This document shows positions 18,648-29,975 of a DNA stretch of 64,000 nt, piece by piece. Position 1 is the stretch's first letter. Each line of letters starts with the position of its first letter. The stretch spans positions 186,001 through 250,000 of the forward strand of contig NZ_JAUYWF010000001.1 in NCBI RefSeq assembly GCF_030708455.1. The letters run 5' to 3'. Source of the stretch: Halomonas sp. SSL-5. GTDB taxonomy: Bacteria; Pseudomonadota; Gammaproteobacteria; Pseudomonadales; Halomonadaceae. The position numbers and the translations under genes are program-made. The notes under the pieces are model-generated. The model made no database searches. It was not told where the DNA came from and saw only the letters and a program-made list of their open reading frames with translations.

Positions 18648-18823
18648 AGCAGGGCTATCGCAGATGGCGGCACCGCTCAAGGCTTCCCCGGCGCCTTTCG
18701 CGGTTGCAGCATAGATCACTACGATAGCCCTGGCGGTTGGAGGAGACGCCTCGAAAGGCACAAGCCTGAGCGTTATACTCGGGTATTCATCCATCGGCCG
18801 TGATCGCCGCTACCGGAGCCGCC

Positions 18824-20311
18824 ATGTTTCCCGAGTTCAGCCTGCGCTACGCCCGCCTGCCCGAGCGCTTCTATCTGCACTTCGACCCGCTGCCGGTACC
18901 CGAACCGCGGCTGGTGGCCTTCAACCAGGCGCTGGCCGAGCAGTTGGGCTTCGATCTGGAGGCCTTCGACGAGCAGCGCGCCGCCCAGTGGTTCGCCGGC
19001 AACGTCGTGCCGCCGGGCGCCGAGCCCGTCGCCCAGGCCTATGCCGGCCACCAGTTCGGCCACTTCAACCCGCGCCTCGGCGATGGCCGGGCGGTGCTGC
19101 TCGGCGAGGTGGTCGACCGCGAGGGGCGGCTGCGCGACATCCAGCTCAAGGGCGCCGGCATGACGCCCTTCTCCCGGGGCGCCGACGGCCGCGCGCCGCT
19201 CGGCCCGGTGCTGCGCGAGTACCTGGTCAGCGAGGCGATGCACCGCCTCGGCGTGCCCAGCACCCGGGCGCTGGCCGCGGTGACCACCGGCGAGCGGGTG
19301 TTCCGCCGGGTACCGGAGCCGGGGGCGGTGCTGACCCGGGTGGCGTCGAGCCACCTGCGGGTCGGCACCTTCCAGTACTTCGCGGCCCGGGATGATATCG
19401 AGGCGGTGCGCACCCTCGTTGACATGGCCATCGAGCGGCACTATCCCCACCTGCGGGAAGCGGCCCTTGCCGAGCGGGAGGAGGGCGAACGCTACCTGGC
19501 CTTCCTGGAGGCGGTGGCCGAGCGCCAGGCGGCGCTGGTGGCGCAGTGGATGGGCCTGGGCTTCATCCATGGCGTGATGAACACCGACAACTGCACGATC
19601 TCCGGCGAGACCATCGACTATGGCCCCTGTGCCTTCATGGAGGCCTATTCGCCAACCATGGTGTTCAGCTCCATCGACGAGCAGGGGCGCTACGCCTATC
19701 GCAACCAGCCGTGGATCGCCCAGTGGAACCTGGCACGCCTCGCCGAGACGCTGATCCCGCTGATCGACGACGACCAGGAGGCGGCGATCGCCAGGGCCAC
19801 CCGGGTGATCGAGGCCTACGAGCCGTGCTACGAGGCCGAGTGGCTGGCCGTCTTCCGCGAGAAGCTCGGCCTGGCCCGGGGGGAGGAGGGCGACCGCGCC
19901 CTGGCGGAGGCCTTCCTTGAAGCGCTGGCGGCCGGCCGTGCCGACTTCACCCTGGCCTTCCGGCGCCTCGCCGAGGCGGTGGAGGCGGACGCCCCCGCGC
20001 TGCTCGCGCTCTTCGAGAACGATGCGGCCCTGCGCGCCTGGCTGCCGCGCTGGCGCGAGCGCCTGGCCCGGGAGGCGGCCTCGCCCGAGGCGGTCGCCGT
20101 GCGGATGAACGCGGTCAACCCGCTCTACATCCCACGCAACCACCAGGTGGAGCGGGTGATCGCCGCGGCCGCCGAGCATGACGACTTCGGCCCCTTCGAG
20201 GCGTTACGCGAGGTGCTGGCCGAGCCCTTCACCGAGCAGTCCGGATGCGAGGCGTACGCCGAACCGGCGCCGGCTACCGAGCGGGTATTGCGTACCTTCT
20301 GCGGCACCTGA
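18824..20311 (+). CDS. selO: Protein adenylyltransferase SelO (YdiU family), Cys form
   Basis: A 495-residue SelO pseudokinase, which transfers AMP from ATP to Ser, Thr or Tyr of target proteins and is linked to oxidative stress. Seen: KGAGMTPFSRGADGRAPLGP (nucleotide-binding region), SEAMHRLGVPSTRALA, and MNTDNCTISGETIDYGP, the metal-binding active-site stretch. The protein ends FCGT, placing a Cys third from the end, where eukaryotic SelO carries selenocysteine. The start at 18824 has GGAG upstream. The convergent neighbour is katG, also an oxidative-stress gene. Confidence 0.93.
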   Translation: MFPEFSLRYARLPERFYLHFDPLPVPEPRLVAFNQALAEQLGFDLEAFDEQRAAQWFAGNVVPPGAEPVAQAYAGHQFGHFNPRLGDGRAVLLGEVVDREGRLRDIQLKGAGMTPFSRGADGRAPLGPVLREYLVSEAMHRLGVPSTRALAAVTTGERVFRRVPEPGAVLTRVASSHLRVGTFQYFAARDDIEAVRTLVDMAIERHYPHLREAALAEREEGERYLAFLEAVAERQAALVAQWMGLGFIHGVMNTDNCTISGETIDYGPCAFMEAYSPTMVFSSIDEQGRYAYRNQPWIAQWNLARLAETLIPLIDDDQEAAIARATRVIEAYEPCYEAEWLAVFREKLGLARGEEGDRALAEAFLEALAAGRADFTLAFRRLAEAVEADAPALLALFENDAALRAWLPRWRERLAREAASPEAVAVRMNAVNPLYIPRNHQVERVIAAAAEHDDFGPFEALREVLAEPFTEQSGCEAYAEPAPATERVLRTFCGT

Positions 20312-20322
20312 GCCACCGCGGT

Positions 20323-20356
20323 AAACAAAAAAGACGCCCGGGTTTCCCGGGCGTCT
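20323..20356 (-). terminator. Intrinsic terminator of katG
   Basis: AGACGCCCGGG (20332-20342) pairs perfectly with CCCGGGCGTCT (20346-20356) around a TTT loop. On the minus strand it is followed by a U-rich tract (20323-20331 is A-rich on the plus strand). Confidence 0.88.
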
Positions 20357-20412
20357 CTGTATGGGTCTTGCGGTCGGACTGCTGGCCGGGCGTTGGCCCG
20401 GCGCAGGCGGCG

Positions 20413-22707
<2,295 letters not shown>

Positions 22708-22881
22708 TCATTCCCCTGTATTCATCTCCAAGCTACTCCCTGTGGATCCATTAGGACAATGCGAGATTGCCGACCCTGGCGATAGCAAATCTCTATGGTA
22801 GTTCGGCGCCAGGGCTGCTACGCCCGGCACGGAGCCAACGGCTTTAAAAGGGTTCTTCGCAGATCAGCGTGAAGCTGGCTG

Positions 22882-22938
22882 GTGGGAGGGCGCGGTTCGG
22901 CGCTCCGACTCTGCCGCGCGAATGGCGCCGAAGGCGCC
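22882..22938 (+). repeat. REP-like palindromic element, copy 1
   Basis: Starts GTGGGAGG and ends with GAATGGCGCCGAAGGCGCC, a short palindrome. It is related to the elements at 22968-23035, 26493-26518 and 26549-26600, but is more diverged. Confidence 0.55.
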
Positions 22939-22967
22939 CTGGTGCTGCCTGCTGAGTTTGGCCATTA

Positions 22968-23035
22968 CCGCCGGGAGGCCTGCGGCCTCCATTCGTCGAG
23001 ACGTCGAACCGCCGGGAACCCCGGCCTCCCACAAT
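22968..23035 (-). repeat. REP-like palindromic element, copy 2 (inverted)
   Basis: Read on the minus strand it begins TTGTGGGAGGCCGG and ends in a 23-base palindromic block (22968-22990) that is identical to bases 26578-26600 on the plus strand. With copy 1 it forms a facing pair, as in BIME-type clusters. Confidence 0.75.
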
Positions 23036-23095
23036 CAACCCCGGCCTTCCGATACTCACTGCCGAACTGGTTCACGCCAGTTTGCGATGAACCTT

Positions 23096-23132
23096 AAAAA
23101 GGGACCGACCGGAACAAGCCCCGGTCGATCCC
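23096..23132 (-). terminator. Intrinsic terminator of the cupin gene
   Basis: GGGACCGACCGG (23101-23112) pairs with CCGGTCGATCCC (23121-23132) with one mismatch and an 8-base loop. Five U residues follow on the minus strand. Confidence 0.8.
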
Positions 23133-23162
23133 TCTGTCGTCATCGGGTGTCAGGGTGTCAGC

Positions 23163-23561
23163 TCATTCGGTTTCGCTCACCATGATGGGTTCGCCCTCGG
23201 GTCCCACCTGGAAGACGATGAAGCTGGCACCATCGCTGCTCAGGGTTCTGGCGATCATCGGGCGGTCGGGCAGCTCGTAGAAGGCTTCACCGGCGGATAC
23301 GCTGATGGGCTCTTCTCCCTCGACATCCACCTCGATACGGCCCTCGGTCACGTAGACGAAGACGTGTCCCGGGTGAATATGGCGGTCAGTGACCCAGTCC
23401 TTGCCCACATCGAAACGCACGATGTTGGCCTCCATCCCCTCCTGACCCTCGAGTGTCGATTGCAGGATCTGGGTCGTCTCGCCGGCGGCGAGCAGGGGGA
23501 CACAGGCCAGAACAGCGACAAGCGCTGAAGCGGCACCCTTGGGAGTGTGTTGTGGATTCAT
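23163..23561 (-). CDS. Secreted cupin-domain protein
   Basis: A 132-residue protein with a signal peptide (about residues 1-26, hydrophobic core SALVAVLACVPLLAAG) and a single cupin barrel. HIHPGHVFVYVTEGRIEVDV is the first cupin motif with metal-type histidines; AGEAFYELPDRP is the second. The role could be metal-dependent catalysis or small-molecule binding in the periplasm. The ATG at 23561 follows AAGGAAGGAC; the longer in-frame start at 23669 would hide the signal peptide. A single-gene unit with its own terminator. Confidence 0.8.
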   Translation of the reverse strand: MNPQHTPKGAASALVAVLACVPLLAAGETTQILQSTLEGQEGMEANIVRFDVGKDWVTDRHIHPGHVFVYVTEGRIEVDVEGEEPISVSAGEAFYELPDRPMIARTLSSDGASFIVFQVGPEGEPIMVSETE

Positions 23562-23715
23562 GACGTCCTTCCTTCCACCCTTGGGGTGGGAGTCGGATTC
23601 GGGATTGCCGCGTGGGGTGCCTCGGCCGGGCGCGCCAGTCGAGTCCCTGAAAGGAAGCCCCACCGGCATCTGTCACTATAGTTCCTGCCGGGCCGATGCG
23701 CTTCGTCCCGCGCCG

Positions 23716-24666
23716 TCAGTCGGCGCCGATCGCGGGGATCACCAGCGCCTTCTCCTCGCCCATCAGGAAGGCGTGATTGGCCTCCAGCGCCTCACGCAGG
23801 AAGTCCCACAGCAGGCGCACCCGGGCCAGCTGGCGCTGCTCCTGGCGGGCGGTGATCCAGAACTGGCGGTCGATCGCCACGTCGTCTTCCAGCACGTTTA
23901 CCAGTGCCTGCGAGGCGCTGGCCATGAAGCAGGGCAGCACGGCGAGTCCCGCGCCGTGCAGGCAGGCGGCGTGCTGGGTGGTCACGCTGGTGCTGCGCAT
24001 GGCGAAGTGGGGCCCGGGGTGGCCGACCACCCCGGGGTCGAGCAGCGGCTCCAGGTAGCTGAGCTGCTCGCTGAAGATCAGGTCGTCGACGTAGCCGATC
24101 AGGCGGTGAGCCCCCAGTTCGTGCAGGCGCCGGGGCGTGCCGTGGCGGGCCAGGTAGCCCTCGCTGGCGTAGAGCCGCAACCGGTAGTCGCAGAGCCGCG
24201 AGATCACCAGGCCCGGGCTCACCGGGCGCTCCACGGTGATGGCGAGATCCGCTTCGTGGCGGCTAAGGTTGACCACCCGGGGCAGGGCGAGCAGGTCCAG
24301 GGTGACCCCTGGATGGCGCGCGCAGAAGGCCGACAACAGTGGCGCGATCACCCAGGTGCCGAAGCCCTCGGTCACCCCCAGGCGGATCTGCCCACTGATC
24401 TGGTGGTTCTTGTCGGTTAGGCTCTCGCCGGCCTCGAAGGCGTGGCGGGCCATCTCCTCGGCGTGGGCGAGCAGCTGCTGGCCCGCCTCGGTGAGGTGGT
24501 AGCCATGGGTACTGCGCTCGAACAGTTGGGTGTTGAGCTTCTGCTCGAAGCGCCGGGTGCGCCGTGACAGGGTGGAGTGGTCCAGTCCCAGGCGCCGGGC
24601 GGCGTCGGTGAGCCGCTGGCTGCGCGCCACTTCGAGGAAGATCTGGATGTCGTGCCAGTCGAGCAT
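23716..24666 (-). CDS. LysR-family regulator, divergent from mmsA
   Basis: A 316-residue LysR regulator: N-terminus MLDWHDIQIFLEVARSQRL, helix-turn-helix around LTDAARRLGLDHSTLSRRTR, then a substrate-binding domain. The start at 24666 fits the family N-terminus; an in-frame ATG at 24702 would lie inside the palindrome at 24692-24709. It is divergent from mmsA, its probable target. The effector could be an intermediate of valine, propanoate or myo-inositol breakdown, but this is inference from the neighbour only. Confidence 0.87.
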   Translation of the reverse strand: MLDWHDIQIFLEVARSQRLTDAARRLGLDHSTLSRRTRRFEQKLNTQLFERSTHGYHLTEAGQQLLAHAEEMARHAFEAGESLTDKNHQISGQIRLGVTEGFGTWVIAPLLSAFCARHPGVTLDLLALPRVVNLSRHEADLAITVERPVSPGLVISRLCDYRLRLYASEGYLARHGTPRRLHELGAHRLIGYVDDLIFSEQLSYLEPLLDPGVVGHPGPHFAMRSTSVTTQHAACLHGAGLAVLPCFMASASQALVNVLEDDVAIDRQFWITARQEQRQLARVRLLWDFLREALEANHAFLMGEEKALVIPAIGAD

Positions 24667-24691
24667 GCTGGGTTTTCCGGAGTGACGATGG

Positions 24692-24709
24692 TTGTGCATC
24701 AATGCACAA
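24692..24709. promoter_or_regulatory. Perfect 18-bp palindrome upstream of the LysR gene
   Basis: TTGTGCAT and ATGCACAA are exact inverted repeats with a 2-base spacer, 26 bases upstream of the chosen LysR start and 177 bases before mmsA. This is a strong candidate for an autoregulatory LysR binding site. Confidence 0.6.
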
Positions 24710-24885
24710 GCAATGTGCCCGAGTGCCCGTTGTCACGCCATGCGACCTCTGGATAGACTCGACTTCATTATCATCCGTGTTTTTATACACACAAAGTCTA
24801 ATGTCGGGTGACGGCAGCGAGCGTGCCTTGCTCCACAACGACAAGCCAGCACCCCGGCAGCGACAGCATCCAGAGGAGCACGCCC

Positions 24886-26385
<1,500 letters not shown>

Positions 26386-26407
26386 TCATACCCGCTCGGT
26401 GACAACA

Positions 26408-26442
26408 CGGCCCCGCCTCGAGAGAGGCGGGGCCGCGCTTTT
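26408..26442 (+). terminator. Intrinsic terminator of mmsA
   Basis: CGGCCCCGCCTC (26408-26419) pairs perfectly with GAGGCGGGGCCG (26424-26435), with a 4-base loop followed by CGCTTTTT. Confidence 0.92.
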
Positions 26443-26492
26443 TGCAGGAGGGTCCGACAGCTCGCCGCCTGGGCGAATGGCGCCGGCCCACC

Positions 26493-26518
26493 TTGTGGGA
26501 GGCTGGCTCTGCCGGCGG
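26493..26518 (+). repeat. REP-like element, copy 3 (short)
   Basis: TTGTGGGAGGCTGGCTCTGC followed by CGGCGG. It matches the start of copy 4 with two differences in the first 20 bases. Confidence 0.65.
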
Positions 26519-26548
26519 CTCGTCGCTTTGCGGAAGGCACGGCCCATC

Positions 26549-26600
26549 TTGTGGGAGGCCGGCTCCGCCGGGCGAAGGGAGGCCGCAGGCCTCCCGGCGG
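26549..26600 (+). repeat. REP-like palindromic element, copy 4
   Basis: Begins TTGTGGGAGGCCGGCTCCGC and ends with a 23-base block (26578-26600) identical, in inverted orientation, to 22968-22990. The block is itself palindromic (GGAGGCC..GGCCTCC). Confidence 0.75.
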
Positions 26601-26678
26601 AGCCCACCGATGGTCTGGCTGACCGCCGTATCTTATGGAATCTGCTGCGACGCAGGGTGTATAGACAGACTGATGACG

Positions 26679-26706
26679 TTGACGTTAACTGGAATGGTCT
26701 TATAAC
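26679..26706 (+). promoter_or_regulatory. Sigma70-type promoter of the AhpD-like gene
   Basis: TTGACG (26679-26684), a 16-base spacer, TATAAC (26701-26706). Transcription would begin near 26713, about 26 bases before the start codon. Confidence 0.6.
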
Positions 26707-26738
26707 AAGCACAACCCAGGCACAATCCAGGAGTCACC

Positions 26739-27329
26739 ATGACCGCGCCCATCAGCCGCTTTCCCGTTCCCGAATCGATCCAGGACCTGCCCGAGGACAT
26801 CCGCGACGCCATGCTGGCGGTGCAGGAGAAGGCAGGCTTCGTGCCCAACGTCTTCCTCATGCTGGCCCACCGCCCGGCCGAGTTCCGCGCCTTCTTCGCC
26901 TATCACGACGCCCTGATGGAGCGGGAGTCCGATACGCTGACCAAGGCAGAGAAGGAGATGATCGTGGTGGCCACCAGCGCCCGCAACCGCTGCCTCTACT
27001 GTGTGGTGGCCCACGGCGCCCTGGTACGCATCTACAGCAAGGATCCGCTATTGGCCGACCAGGTGGCCGTCAACCACCGCACCGCGCCGATCAGCGAGCG
27101 CCACCGCACCATGATCGACTTCGCCATGCACTGCGGCCTGGACGTGGGGGAGCTCACCGACGAATGGGAGGCCCGCCTGGCGGACGCCGGCTTCACCCGC
27201 GATGACATCTGGGACATCGGCGCCATCGCCGCCTTCTTCGGCCTTTCCAATCGCCTGGTCACCCTGACCGGTACCCCGCCCAACGAGGAGTTCTATCTGA
27301 TGGGGCGGGTGCCGCGGGAGAAGAAATAG
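26739..27329 (+). CDS. AhpD-like peroxidase-related protein
   Basis: A 196-residue protein of the carboxymuconolactone decarboxylase/AhpD superfamily, in the uncharacterised peroxidase-related group. The redox motif CLYCVVAHG lies at 85-93, with Glu73 upstream as in AhpD-type proton relays. It probably reduces a peroxide or acts as a disulfide partner in the cytoplasm. The ATG follows CAGGAG. It is a single gene behind its own promoter and converges on the HNH gene, with only three bases between the stops. Confidence 0.82.
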   Translation: MTAPISRFPVPESIQDLPEDIRDAMLAVQEKAGFVPNVFLMLAHRPAEFRAFFAYHDALMERESDTLTKAEKEMIVVATSARNRCLYCVVAHGALVRIYSKDPLLADQVAVNHRTAPISERHRTMIDFAMHCGLDVGELTDEWEARLADAGFTRDDIWDIGAIAAFFGLSNRLVTLTGTPPNEEFYLMGRVPREKK

Positions 27330-27332
27330 GCT

Positions 27333-28253
27333 TTAGCGAGACATGAATCGCTGATAACGCAGCTCCAGTGCCTCCTGGCTCGGCTTATCCCTGGCGTGTT
27401 TGGGGGTAAATATTCGCTGGCCGTCGAGTTGCTTCATGCTCTCAAGCAGAGGCCCATCCTGAGTCGAGAGCAGCTCATCATTCAGGTGGATGCGGTAGTC
27501 GGGGTCAATGCCGATCAAGTCAGCATCGTAAGCCCTATGATGCAGCCGACTGAGGGATATACCATTGCTCACTTCGGCGGTGCTGTCCTGAACGATGTCG
27601 GGAATAATATGTGCCGCCTCCAGTAGTTGTGGCACGGGCAGCCCCGTCATGGCGCAGCGATTGGAATATGCCAGCATCACTCGCGCACGGAATTCAGCCT
27701 GATGAACCCGCGTTTTGGCTTCACGGATCACGTAGCGCTTCTCTATCTCATCCGTCTTGTAGGCGCCATGGTTTTCTGCGACATGGCGCATCTGGCCAAT
27801 TCGGTCGTTCATGCTGACGTGGCATAACTCCCTGGCCAGGTCCATGTTGTCGATGTAGCAGGGCCATAAAGGAAGGTAGCGGCCTGGAGCGACGCCCACT
27901 AGGTAGATGATCGGATCCTGTCGCTCGTAGCTGATTAAGAGCTGGCGATTCGCGGGCTTGGCTGTTCCTCCTGCCTCAAGCGAATACCAGAAGCCACCCT
28001 CGTCGCTGGCACTATCGGAATAGATATTGATCCTGCCCTGCTTGGGGACCACGGTTTTGATACTCAGGATGCCATCTGGCATTTGCTTGGGTTTGAAGAT
28101 GCCGATTGCTCTGCTGGCGATGAAGAAAGACTCCCCATCCAAGGGGACCGGCTGGGCAATGGCCTCCCAGGGCACATCATTCGAGTATTGTTGTGCGATG
28201 GCTTCAAGGCGCTGAAATGCTGCTTGGCGAAGACGAGTATCAATATTCAGCAA
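27333..28253 (-). CDS. HNH endonuclease-domain protein, possibly restriction-like
   Basis: A 306-residue protein. The C-terminal HNH nuclease domain shows Cys200, AAHIIP (213-218) and the NGISLSRLHHRAYD stretch (230-243), all key residues present. The N-terminal half (about 40-140) is a separate beta-rich domain with EGGFWYSLEAGG and YLPLWPCYI; in related proteins this position can hold a modified-base reader, but I cannot prove that here. The start is TTG at 28253 with GGGGAG six bases upstream. Composition is clearly less G+C-rich than all neighbours, with more A/T-ending codons, suggesting recent transfer. No methylase is adjacent. Confidence 0.8.
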   Translation of the reverse strand: MLNIDTRLRQAAFQRLEAIAQQYSNDVPWEAIAQPVPLDGESFFIASRAIGIFKPKQMPDGILSIKTVVPKQGRINIYSDSASDEGGFWYSLEAGGTAKPANRQLLISYERQDPIIYLVGVAPGRYLPLWPCYIDNMDLARELCHVSMNDRIGQMRHVAENHGAYKTDEIEKRYVIREAKTRVHQAEFRARVMLAYSNRCAMTGLPVPQLLEAAHIIPDIVQDSTAEVSNGISLSRLHHRAYDADLIGIDPDYRIHLNDELLSTQDGPLLESMKQLDGQRIFTPKHARDKPSQEALELRYQRFMSR

Positions 28254-28388
28254 AGCTGGCTCCCCGCTCTATGCCGATAGTATCCACTCATACTAATCAA
28301 GAGGGGTGGCTTGTACACCGTTGCGCGTATTGAGCGCTGTGAAGATCCTCTGCGCCGACGAGTAGTTGAGCGTGTCTCGCCGGTCCAC

Positions 28389-28417
28389 TGGCAGGCTGGA
28401 CTCTGTCTCGCTATGAT
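28389..28417 (+). promoter_or_regulatory. Possible promoter upstream of the TPP riboswitch
   Basis: TGGCAG (28389-28394), a 17-base spacer, TATGAT (28412-28417). The transcript would start near 28424, about 50 bases before the riboswitch. Confidence 0.4.
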
Positions 28418-28476
28418 GCCTCCGATCACGTTTTGCCGCTGTGCGAGGCGTGACCTCACAATTCATTCACTTGTCG

Positions 28477-28562
28477 CCAGGGGAGTCCCGCCGCATCTGC
28501 GGGGGCTGAGAGGGCCATGCGCCGACCCTGGAACCTGATCCGGTTAATACCGGCGGAGGAAG
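28477..28562 (+). ncRNA. TPP (thi-box) riboswitch
   Basis: Textbook conserved blocks in order: AGGGGAGTCCC, GGGGGCTGAGAGGG, GACCCTGGAACCTGATCCGG and TTAATACCGGCGGAGGAAG. The aptamer ends at the GGAGGAAG ribosome-binding site of the next gene, about seven bases before its ATG, so thiamin pyrophosphate probably blocks translation initiation, as in other Gram-negative thi-boxes. It predicts that the two downstream genes act in thiamin or thiamin-precursor supply. Confidence 0.97.
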
Positions 28563-28568
28563 CGCGAC

Positions 28569-29975
28569 ATGCCCTACCTGACGTCTGCCGTGCTCGGCGC
28601 GGCGCTGCTGTGCTTTGCTTTCCTGGGCCTGCGGGCCCGCCGGGCCGATGGCCCCCTCGATGACTACGTGACCGCCCGCAACTCCCAGGGCGCCCAGGCC
28701 ATCGGCCTGTCGTTCCTGGCCTCCGGTATGGGCGCCTGGATCCTCTTCGCGCCGCCGGAGATCGGCGCCTTCGTGGGGCCGGTGGCGCTGGCCGGCTACG
28801 CCATCGGCTCCTCGCTGCCCTTCATCGTGCTGGGGCTCTACGGCCCCGCGATCCGCCGCCACCTGCCGCAAGGCCGCAGCATCGGCGAGTTCGCCGAGGC
28901 CTGCTATGGCGCCGGGGTGCGCCGCTGGGTGGCCTTCGTCTCGGTGGCCTACATGGCGCTCTTCCTGGCCGCCGAGCTCACCGCCATCGGCGGCATCGCC
29001 GCCATCCTCTCGGATGTGCCGCCCTCCCTGGTGATCCTGGGGGTGGCGGTGGTCACCCTGGTCTACACCTCGCTGGGCGGGCTGCGGGCGAGCCTCGCCA
29101 CCGATCGCTGGCAGGCCTGGCTGCTGCTGGCCCTGCTGGTGCTGGTGGGCGGCGTGGCCTGGTGGTGGCTGCCGCCGATGCCCGCCGAGGCGACGATGCC
29201 TGCCATTCCCGCCGGCAGCGCGCTCTCCGTGGCGCTGACCCTGGTGATCGCGGTCACCGCGGCCAACCTCTTCCACCAGGGCTACTGGCAGCGCATCTGG
29301 GCCGCCGAGGATGATCGCGCCCTGAGCCGCGGGGCGCTGCTGGGCGGCGCCAGCAGCCTGCTGGTGGTGATGGCGATCGGCGGGCTCGGCATGCTGGCGG
29401 CGATGCACGCGCTGCCGCTGGGCGAGCCGCCGATGCCCTTCTTCGCGCTGCTCTCCGCGGCGCCTGCCTGGCTGGGCCTGCCGGCGCTGGTGCTGGCGGT
29501 GACCCTGGTGGCCTCGAGTGTCGATACCCTGCAGAACGCCATCGCCTCCATGGCGGTGGCCAGCAGCGGCCGGCGCGGGCTCTCGGTGCGCGCCGCGCGC
29601 CTGGTGACGGTGGCGCTGATGGTGCCGGTGGTCTGGGTGGCCCTGCAGGGCTTCTCGGTGCTGCGTCTCTTCCTGATCGCGGATCTCCTGTGTGCGGCCA
29701 TCGTGGTGCCGGTGCTGCTGGGGCTGTGGCGACGCATGTCGCCGCTGGCCGCCGTGACCGGCGGGCTCGCGGGCATGGCGGGCGCCATCGTGCCGGGCTG
29801 GCTCAGTCAGGGCAGCCTCGCCGCCGGCATGCTGGCGGCCACCTTCCCCGGCAGCATCCCGACCCTGCCGCCCTTCCTGGGGGCGCTGGTCGCCTCCACC
29901 CTGGTCAGCCTGCTGATCGCCTGGTGGCGTCCGGGTGCGAGGTTCCAACTCAGCCGCGAAGGAGACCCCCGATGA
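28569..29975 (+). CDS. Sodium:solute symporter under TPP riboswitch, probable thiamin-precursor transporter (ThiV-like)
   Basis: A 468-residue membrane protein with about 13 hydrophobic segments of the sodium:solute symporter family (FLASGMGAWILFAPPEIGAF near the N-terminus; LVASSVDTLQNAIASM in the sodium-site region). It starts right after a TPP riboswitch and overlaps the TenA-like gene by four bases (ATGA). A symporter in this setting was predicted by comparative genomics as ThiV, an importer of a thiamin precursor; hydroxymethylpyrimidine or a breakdown product such as aminopyrimidine is the likely substrate. The exact substrate is inferred, not shown by the sequence. Confidence 0.83.
   Translation: MPYLTSAVLGAALLCFAFLGLRARRADGPLDDYVTARNSQGAQAIGLSFLASGMGAWILFAPPEIGAFVGPVALAGYAIGSSLPFIVLGLYGPAIRRHLPQGRSIGEFAEACYGAGVRRWVAFVSVAYMALFLAAELTAIGGIAAILSDVPPSLVILGVAVVTLVYTSLGGLRASLATDRWQAWLLLALLVLVGGVAWWWLPPMPAEATMPAIPAGSALSVALTLVIAVTAANLFHQGYWQRIWAAEDDRALSRGALLGGASSLLVVMAIGGLGMLAAMHALPLGEPPMPFFALLSAAPAWLGLPALVLAVTLVASSVDTLQNAIASMAVASSGRRGLSVRAARLVTVALMVPVVWVALQGFSVLRLFLIADLLCAAIVVPVLLGLWRRMSPLAAVTGGLAGMAGAIVPGWLSQGSLAAGMLAATFPGSIPTLPPFLGALVASTLVSLLIAWWRPGARFQLSREGDPR

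Larger units (their letters stand above)
26386..26738. other. Gene-free stretch of about 350 bases
   Basis: Holds, in order, the mmsA terminator, two REP-like repeats (26493-26518 and 26549-26600) and the promoter of the next gene (26679-26706). Confidence 0.7.
28254..28568. other. Leader region of the thiamin-precursor operon
   Basis: About 315 bases without a gene. The first part shares the lower G+C of the HNH gene. A promoter-like pair lies at 28389-28417 and a TPP riboswitch at 28477-28562. Confidence 0.7.
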
